From Nelumbo lutea (lineage: Eukaryota; Streptophyta; Magnoliopsida; Proteales; Nelumbonaceae), in NCBI GenBank assembly GCA_022828595.1, contig JAKGHH010000001.1:123144999-123208998 (forward strand): DNA of 64,000 bases, read 5' to 3'. Both the position numbers and the translations under genes were made by a program. Under the pieces are notes generated by a model, which was given only the letters and a program-made list of their open reading frames with translations, was not told the DNA's origin and did not search any database. Shown here piece by piece: positions 58,145 to 64,000 of the stretch (position 1 is its first letter; each line of letters begins with the position of its first letter).

Positions 58145-58595
58145 TGAAGCAAGTTCCTCCATCACAATTTCCCTGTTCCCATCCTTCTCAAAAAGTTCAT
58201 AGGCACAGCGAGCGTGTTTCTCCCACCGATCGAGTGCCTCAAGCTGATGAACACTTGATGCTGCTTCCCAGAACTATTCAAAATCCATCCTTCTGTATTG
58301 AAGTGCAAGTAGCTGTCATAAAAAATTTATACCGTCAATAGTTGAGAATCACCAAGCCAAGAAAATCATGGGTACGAAACTCCATTGCATCTGTTACATT
58401 TTTCATAACCTATCCAAAAGAATATGGTTAAGATATCCTTTATAACTATTACTAAAGGAATCTAAAGAATATATGAAAGAAACTGACAGCCTTAATGTTC
58501 TCTAAGTTAATACTATTGTCCTTATTTGGTTCTAATAGTGCAAACTGTTCCTTCAGATAGAAGAGCTCATCTACAGTCAATGTTTTTGACAGTGC
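58145..58595 (-). pseudogene. CDPK-related kinase (CRK) C-terminal exons, partial
   Basis: Three minus-strand exon-like blocks, each a multiple of three and in phase 0: 58595-58488 ([18 protein letters not shown]...), 58409-58353 (VMKNVTDAMEFRTHDFLG) and 58312-58145 (LALQYRRMDFE, stop, [17 protein letters not shown]...). All have AG before and GT after. They match the degenerate EF-hand region at the C-terminus of CRKs, Ser/Thr kinases related to calcium-dependent kinases. A TAG at 58276-58274 replaces the Glu of the usual MDFEEF. No kinase domain lies upstream within reach (58650-58790 might hold one more eroded exon), and the last exon is missing. A dead fragment is the best reading. The copia element ends only 0.3 kb away on the 3' side. 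Confidence 0.82.
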
Positions 58596-59620
58596 CTATC
58601 TTTATAGATTCAAATATTAAAAAGAAGCAAGTTTATTACAACATAATTATCAATAATCTGCACGTAAGGTATTTTCTTGACCAATCTGGACATGATTAAA
58701 GGTTAAGGCAGAAGCTAGAAACTGATGCATTTCAATATGCCCTGCAATCACCTAAAGATATACCTACACGGAATCACATATCCAAAGGGTAAAAGTTGCT
58801 CTTTGGCCATGTTTCTGTATATTCCAACTAGTGGACTGCTATATTCCAACCAACACAGTTCAATGTTTACCTTTTTCACTTCAAAAAAAAAAATCTTTAA
58901 ATAGCATATTACAAAGCACAACTATAGGATTAGGACAGCACAACCAGGCCCGACCCAACATAGTTGTCACAAAGCTCTGGTTCAGGTTGAATGGGGTATA
59001 TATCATATGACTCACATTTACTAGGTAAGGGGTATTGAGATGTATCTGTATAACAAAACCAGAACCATAAACCTAGTTTGAGTATAGGTAATGAATCGAA
59101 ATCATAATAGAAACAGATAAGGATAAAAAAACAATAGAAATCATTAAACGAAAAGACTGATGAACTTAATTGCCAAAAGATGATGGCCTAGCAAAATCTA
59201 GTGCTAATATGGAGTGTTTATGTAGTGATGTCTCTCTACATAATGTTCAGAGCCACCGACCAGATTCGACCACTGTATATGTCCCAGAGCCTGGCATCTC
59301 CCAATGGGTCTAGTTGCACCTGCCCTGGCTAGGCTATTTGGAATTGAATTGGCCAACTAGGGAATCCACCTGAACAAACAGTTCTGGCTTCTTCCAATAC
59401 CATATGCTTCCCTTGCCAAAAATCTGAATCTCCAGAGTGGTTCCTCCTCTAAGGTGATCCAAGTAATAACCACTTGGCATGGCAGCTCCCTTCTATGATC
59501 ACGTCCCTCCAATCTGTAATGCCAACATCTTGAGGCCTTGAATTAGTGCAACTGATTCTGCTGTCAAACAACTATCAAAACCAACAACCTCTGAAAAGTT
59601 CAATACAATGTTTCTTCTCT
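58596..59620. other. Spacer between the two gene fragments
   Basis: Nothing certain. 58650-58790 on the minus strand is faintly like the CRK exon before ALSKTL but has stops. 59160-59600 is a moderate-GC stretch I cannot assign. Confidence 0.4.
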
Positions 59621-59778
59621 CATTCACACAAACTGTTAGAATGATCATTGGTGGTGCAGGTGCAGTTTGGAGAGGAAGCAGAACGCCTTGTGAAAGGAGT
59701 AAATCAGTTAATAGCTACCCCTAGGAGGCTTCTTGACCATCTTCAAAATACCAAAGGCTTCATATACAAGAATTTGAA
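59621..59778 (+). pseudogene. DEAD-box RNA helicase exon fragment (HAS1/DDX18-like)
   Basis: The plus strand reads [12 protein letters not shown], then after a one-base shift [20 protein letters not shown] and [15 protein letters not shown], followed by GT at 59779. This is the segment around motifs GG and Ib of the helicase core of the HAS1/DDX18 subfamily, which works in ribosome assembly. Motif Ib has Arg for Gly (TPRR, normally TPGR). No neighbouring helicase exon was found, so it is an isolated, broken exon. Confidence 0.78.
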
Positions 59779-59845
59779 GTTAGGTGCCTTTTTTTTTTCC
59801 TTTCCCACACTCATGTTGTGTACTTGTTTGTGATGTGGACGAGTT

Positions 59846-59861
59846 GGGGGGGGGGGGGGGG
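59846..59861. repeat. G16 homopolymer
   Basis: Sixteen G's followed by CGCGG. Prone to sequencing and slippage error. Confidence 0.9.
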
Positions 59862-60737
59862 CGCGGAGTCAGGGCCTAGCTATAGGTTGTCAATGATTGA
59901 CATCTCATAATGGTATAGGTTGGAGCAACGGGTTAGCTGAATCATTGGTGGTACAAGAGACAACAGGGGAGTGGTCATTTGGGGGACAGTTGCAAGCAAT
60001 ATACTAGAATTTGGGATAGGTGGGACCTGAAGCATCATATGTAAATACTCATTGTTTCCTATCACAGCCAATAAATTTTACTGTTGTCAATGGAAAAAGT
60101 TTTAAAAGTTTTAACTTGTTTAATTAAGTTTGCATGCATGGTCAGTCTCAAATATGGAATAGGAATGTAAATAAAGGAAATAAGAAGCCTTTTGTGTGGT
60201 AATTTTTGGGATGAAGCTAATAAGAAAAATCATTAGTAAAAAGAGAGGAAATTATTGGAGAAAATGTACAAGAGCAAACGAAAAGAAAAATAAAGTCCCA
60301 TCCACCAACAACCAAAAACTATGAAGACATAAAGTTATTGCTATGAAAAAACCCTCTTCCTAACATGAATGCTTAATGAACCACTATGAAGGGAAGGTAC
60401 AAGCTATTATGAAAACTTGAGAAACTACTCTGGAGCCGCAGGAGAAATTCATACAAAGAAATAACAATTAGTCTGTAATTGTTTACTTAAGAAACTCAAC
60501 TATTTTTTGCTTTATTAGACATCAAAGTTTAGTAACTGAAAATTTATTAACCATGGAAAGCAATTAAATATGTAGACTGTGTTGATACAATCCCTTAGAT
60601 TGACTGGTACTTTCTTCCTACCCCTTATTATCATGTAGATAACCATGAGATGAATAACTAGATTGGTTAGTTAAATAAGGGAAAATAAGGAGATGCACCT
60701 GTTATAAAAAAAAAAATTGAATATATTACCAGTTTTA
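59862..60737. other. No gene recognised
   Basis: AT-rich DNA with short frames only. Confidence 0.5.
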
Positions 60738-60910
60738 GGGGCTAGAAGATTTAGGCGCATACCAAAAAGGACTTGGGTAGAAGAATGAGAAATGATTTAA
60801 GCACACATAATTTAACAATAGATATGGCACCGACAATATGAAATGGCAATACAAGACTCATGTAGCTAACCCCACATAGTTGGGACAGGGCTTAGATGAT
60901 GATGAAAAAG
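60738..60910 (+). mobile_element. RTE-type LINE 3' end, fragment
   Basis: The tail of the ORF is recognisable in pieces (PKRTWVEE), followed by TAGCTAACCCCACATAGTTG, GGACAGGGCTTAGATGATGATG and an A-rich end, the usual 3' end of plant RTE elements. 5' part lost. Confidence 0.65.
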
Positions 60911-60947
60911 GGAGAATAAGGAGATTGAATAGTTGATAAGAAGGTTC

Positions 60948-61246
60948 TCTCAAAGAATCATTCAACCTAAAAAGCTTAAACTGTTAGGTGAGATCCCTGA
61001 ATAGGTTGATATTCTCTAACATGCCCCCCCCCCACACGAAAGCCCATTGGGCTTAAAGCATGTACAAGCACAGGCCCACCCATACCTTGTGCTAAGCCTA
61101 AAACTTATTTAATTATAATGGGGGTAACAAGGATCAAACTCTAAACCACTTGGTCAAAATGGCTCTGATACCATCTCAAAGAACCATTCAACCTAAAAGC
61201 TTAACCTATTAGGTGAGGTCCCTAAATAGGTTGATATTCTCTAACA
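60948..61246 (-). mobile_element. TRIM (terminal-repeat retrotransposon in miniature), 299 bp
   Basis: Two direct repeats of 74 bp (60948-61021) and 73 bp (61174-61246) flank a 152-bp interior. On the minus strand each starts TGTTAGAGAATATCAACC and ends CTTTGAGA. The PBS TGGTATCAGAGCC (61173-61161) abuts the 5' repeat, and a G10 tract lies next to the 3' repeat. The 5-bp TSD GGTTC is perfect (60943-60947 and 61247-61251). No coding capacity, as expected of TRIMs. Confidence 0.93.
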
Positions 61247-61369
61247 GGTTCCACTACCTATTATACATTGGTTAAATTTGTATTAAGAATCTAATATTGG
61301 GTTTATCTCAATTTTTAGCAATTTATGGATCTTCTAGTGAAATTAAGCATGAAATGCTCATCTACCCTA

Positions 61370-62038
61370 TGATGGAGGATGATTTAACCCGACCCCTTGA
61401 GACAATGACACGTGGACATGACTCAGCATGAGCAACAACTCAACACCGCAGCCTGATTATGACTAAGGAACGAGCCTGTAGGACAGCTCGTTACGTCATA
61501 GCTCGTTATAGGGGGAACTCGCTACAACGCGAGCTCGAGGTCCCCCGAGCTACTGAAAGGGAATACTCCAAGACTATCCCAACTTGCGAGCTGGGGTGAC
61601 CAGTTCGCTCTAGCACTAAGGCAAAAAGATTGCCCCAAAGACAATCCCGATGAGGGTCACCTCGAAGTACCCCTGGGGGCTCGCTACAAAGTAGCTTGCG
61701 ACAGAAGCCTAGTTGCGGCTACGCCCGATTTGACAAGAATGCCTATATAAGAGCTCTCTAGTTGAAGGGAATGACTCTCTCTCTCGAACATCTGAGATCC
61801 TATCTAAAATTTACTTGCTCTCGAGATAATCTTGAGAACTAAGTGATCTAGCGTGATCTACACTCTTAACCTCTTTACACTCTTTACTTTCTCCCCCAGC
61901 GTTCTAACTTTAGATTCAGAGTATTCCCGCCGGGCAAATCCCCCAGGAATCCTTCACCCTCTTCTTCTCAGGTGTCGTTCGTTGCCAGCTAGGAGCCAGT
62001 CAGCAGCCAGCTAGGAGTGCCCGAATCGTGCCACATCA
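61370..62038 (+). repeat. 5' LTR of the right Tat element
   Basis: Starts TGATGGAGGATGATTTAACC and ends GTGCCACATCA. TATA box TATATAA at 61744-61750 in CTATATAAGAGCTC. The bases before it (CCCTA, 61365-61369) are one half of the TSD. Confidence 0.82.
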
Positions 62039-62039
62039 T

Positions 62040-62060
62040 TTGGCATTGTTTGTGCGGAAC
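62040..62060 (+). other. PBS-like site of the right Tat element, altered
   Basis: TTGGCATTGTTTGTGCGGAA sits where the sister element has TTGGCGCCGTCTGTGGGAAG. The duplicate at 62697-62717 is identical. The changes would weaken pairing with the same tRNA. Confidence 0.6.
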
Positions 62061-62118
62061 ACTTCAAGAAGCCTTCCTCTAAGCTTTTATAGTTTCCTTT
62101 TCTGAAAACTCAGCATTC

Positions 62119-62342
62119 ATGGCTTCCTCCAGCAACGTCGGACGTGGTGCCAGCTAGAATGCTTCTGGGGAGCAGTCCCAACTTCCTACTGTCTGTATCG
62201 GGCAGTTCACCGTCCCCCTCTCCGTGGACGGAGTTCCTAGTTTGAATGTGCCTCTCACAGTGGCACCCGTGGTCGCTCCAGTCCCTTCCACATTTGGAGC
62301 AACCTTTGTTGAACCCTCGATTGTGACCCCAGCGGCCAACCC
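62119..62342 (+). pseudogene. gag N-terminus in duplication copy 1
   Basis: ATG at 62119, MASSSNVGRGAS, then TAG at 62155, then TVCIGQFTVPLSVDGVPSLN in the same frame and another TAG at about 62347. It is cut off from the gag core by the second leader copy. Confidence 0.78.
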
Positions 62343-62392
62343 GAACTAGTTAGAGGACTTAATGCAGTGCATGCAAGCCATGCAACTAAGTG

Positions 62393-63042
62393 AGAATGCC
62401 TATATAAGAGCTCTCTAGTTGAAGGGAATGACTCTCTCTCTCGAACATCTGAGATCCTATCTAAAATTTACTTGCTCTCGAGATAATCTTGAGAACTAAG
62501 TGATCTAGCGTGATCTACACTCTTAACCTCTTTACACTCTTTACTTTCTCCCCCAGCGTTCTAACTTTAGATTCAGAGTATTCCCGCCGGGCAAATCCCC
62601 CAGGAATCCTTCACCCTCTTCTTCTCAGGTGTCGTTCGTTGCCAGCTAGGAGCCAGTCAGCAGCCAGCTAGGAGTGCCCGAATCGTGCCACATCATTTGG
62701 CATTGTTTGTGCGGAACACTTCAAGAAGCCTTCCTCTAAGCTTTTATAGTTTCCTTTTCTGAAAACTCAGCATTCATGGCTTCCTCCAGCAACGTCGGAC
62801 ATGGTGCCAGCTAGAATGCTTCTGGGGAGCAGTCCCAACTTCCTACTGTCTGTATCGGGCAGTTCACCGTCCCCCTCTCCGTGGACGGAGTTCCTAGTTT
62901 GAATGTGCCTCTCACAGTGGCACCCGTGGTCGCTCCAGTCCCTTCCACATTTGGAGCAACCTTTGTTGAACCCTCGATTGTGACCCCAGCGGCCAACCCG
63001 AACTAGTTAGAGGACTTAATGCAGTGCATGCAAGCCATGCAA
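62393..63042 (+). repeat. Tandem duplication, copy 2
   Basis: The same 650 bp at a spacing of 657 bp. It places a second TATA box, U5, PBS and gag start downstream of the first, fused to the rest of gag. Confidence 0.93.
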
Positions 63043-63405
63043 GCTCAAATGCAACAATTTCAACAATTCTAACTCTACCAACAACAAGTGTTGCACCAGG
63101 TTTCCCAATACCAGTATCAGCAGCAGTTTCCCTCTTTGCCTCAAGCCCAGCCGTCGCTTCCCCCTAGCATTCAGCCACGAAGCAGACCAAGCCCTCCCGC
63201 CGGGGTGAACGACCTCGTTGGGAAGAGGCCTCCCAGGTCCAGGATCCCACCAAAAGCCAAACCTCTTCCCATAGCCAGAAGGAGAGGCCAGCCACTCCCG
63301 CCTCACAACCCGTGGGCAGGTCGAGGGCCTCCCATCCAACCAAGCTCGTATCGCCCTAACCTTCGTTCGAGGTCCTGGCTACAGGCTATAGGCAGGGCCC
63401 TTTAG
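62776..63405 (+). pseudogene. gag N-terminal region from duplication copy 2
   Basis: ATG at 62776 (MASSSNVGHGAS), TAG at 62812, the same TVCIGQFT block, and a Gln/Pro-rich linker from 63043 to a TAG at 63403 (LHQVSQYQYQQQF..., SYRPNLRSRSW). A +1 shift separates this frame from the gag core at 63392. Confidence 0.78.
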
Positions 63406-64000
63406 TTTAGAGCCACCACCAGCAATTCGGCCTTCGCAGTTCCCTCCACTGGACAAGTATGACGAATCCTTCGATCCAAATGATCATGTGGATGCCTTCC
63501 AGTCCCGGATGCACCTAGCAAGAGCTAGTGAATCCTGCATGTGCGTGGCCTTTTCCACCACCTTCAAAGGGATAGCCCGCACATGGTACCGTAACCTCGT
63601 GCCTGGTTCGATAAGGAGCTGGGCGCAGTTCGTGCAAGTTTTCACCTCCCACTTCGTCACCAGCAAAAGGTGCCCGAGAACTCACGAAAGCCTCATTGGC
63701 ATAGTTCAAAAGGAAGGGGAGTCCATTCGGAGTTACATCAAGCGGTTCAATGATGCTTGTTTACAGATACCCGACCTAGATCCCACAGTTCACCTCACCA
63801 CAGCCAAGCGAGGTATCACCCACAAAGAGTTCAAGTGGCACGTAGTTGTCAATCAACCCAAGACCGTGACTGAGTTCCTCAAGCTTGTGGATCGGTTCAT
63901 AGGGACGGAGGAGGAAATCAACCAGAAGGGCGAGCAGGCCCTTGAGAAAAGGAAGAGGGAACCAAAGCCCCCATCTCAGGGAGATAGCAGGAAGAAGAAG
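63392..64000 (+). CDS. gag core (Retrotrans_gag) of the right Tat element, open to the window edge
   Basis: 203 codons without a stop, from after the TAG at 63389 to the last base. It carries DPNDHVDAFQSRMHLARASE, ARTWYRNLVPGSIRSW, KRCPRTHESLIGIVQ and VNQPKTVTEFLKL, then a Lys/Arg/Glu-rich tail before the expected zinc knuckle. It retains KEFKWHVV, which the left element has lost by a ~20-bp deletion. It is the capsid part of gag. It has no own start codon at its beginning, so it depends on readthrough or a frameshift from 62776-63405. Confidence 0.85.

Larger units (their letters stand above)
61736..62385 (+). repeat. Tandem duplication, copy 1 (LTR TATA to gag start)
   Basis: 650 bp from just before the TATA box through U5, PBS and the gag N-terminus. 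Repeated at 62393-63042 after a 7-bp linker (CTAAGTG). The only difference I can see is G at 62144 versus A at 62801, a CpG transition. Confidence 0.93.
61370..64000 (+). mobile_element. Tat-lineage Ty3/gypsy element, 5' end only in window
   Basis: LTR, PBS-like site and gag on the plus strand, same family as 1-5156 by LTR ends and by gag (shared TVCIGQFT, DPNDHVDAFQS, RTWYRNL). It continues beyond the window. Its leader is duplicated (see 61736 and 62393). Confidence 0.9.

Noticed and set aside
1..64000. CRISPR arrays, operons or bacterial-type genes
   Set aside because: No spaced short repeats with unique spacers. Spliced genes and plant retroelements show nuclear plant DNA.

Overview
This is nuclear DNA of a flowering plant with a large, repeat-rich genome. 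The evidence is the set of plant-type transposable elements (Tat-lineage Ty3/gypsy, Ty1/copia, L1-like and RTE LINEs, hAT, Tourist-like and Mutator-like non-autonomous elements, Helitron ends and a TRIM), spliced genes with GT-AG introns, and a plant-specific CDK inhibitor. The sequence alone does not fix the species. I assign only one intact host gene in 64 kb.

Layout. 1-5156: a decayed Tat-lineage Ty3/gypsy element on the minus strand (5' LTR, PBS, gag, protease, RT, RNase H, second aRNH-type RNase H), cut by the window edge. 5157-16340: AT-rich DNA with hAT-type MITEs (one with a second MITE inside it), three Helitron 3' ends, a possible TRIM and a solo LTR with a perfect 5-bp target-site duplication (TSD). 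16730-19480: the KRP (Kip-related CDK inhibitor) gene on the minus strand in four exons, with a cluster of ACGT boxes beyond its 3' end and a dense cluster of AACGG (mitotic MSA-core) motifs upstream of its start. 19481-29175: a 1-kb hAT-like element, an unusual minisatellite whose units look like micro-exons with splice sites, a 2.6-kb non-autonomous LTR element that shares its LTR ends and PBS with the Tat family, nested MITEs and a second solo LTR. 29180-39830: mostly unassigned AT-rich DNA, MITE pieces and simple repeats. 39836-46690: one LINE relic on the minus strand that appears to be split by a truncated copia element, a ~1.9-kb insert and a hAT MITE with a perfect 8-bp TSD. 46700-51140: a Tourist-like MITE, an RTE tail, a 1.7-kb Mutator-like element with ~85-bp terminal inverted repeats (TIRs) and a hAT MITE. 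52261-57847: a full-length but dead Ty1/copia element with 5-bp TSDs. 57850-61250: exon-like fragments of a CDPK-related kinase (minus) and a DEAD-box helicase (plus), an RTE tail and a 299-bp TRIM with a perfect TSD. 61370-64000: the 5' end of a second Tat element of the same family as the first, on the plus strand, carrying a near-perfect 650-bp tandem duplication of its TATA-U5-PBS-gag leader.

The only host protein with a complete reading frame is KRP, a nuclear brake on CDK-cyclin complexes. The kinase and helicase pieces are broken relics. All LTR-element coding regions carry stops or frameshifts where they can be followed. The gag core at the right edge is open for 203 codons but is cut off from its own N-terminal part. 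Coordinates of degenerate element edges are approximate where stated.
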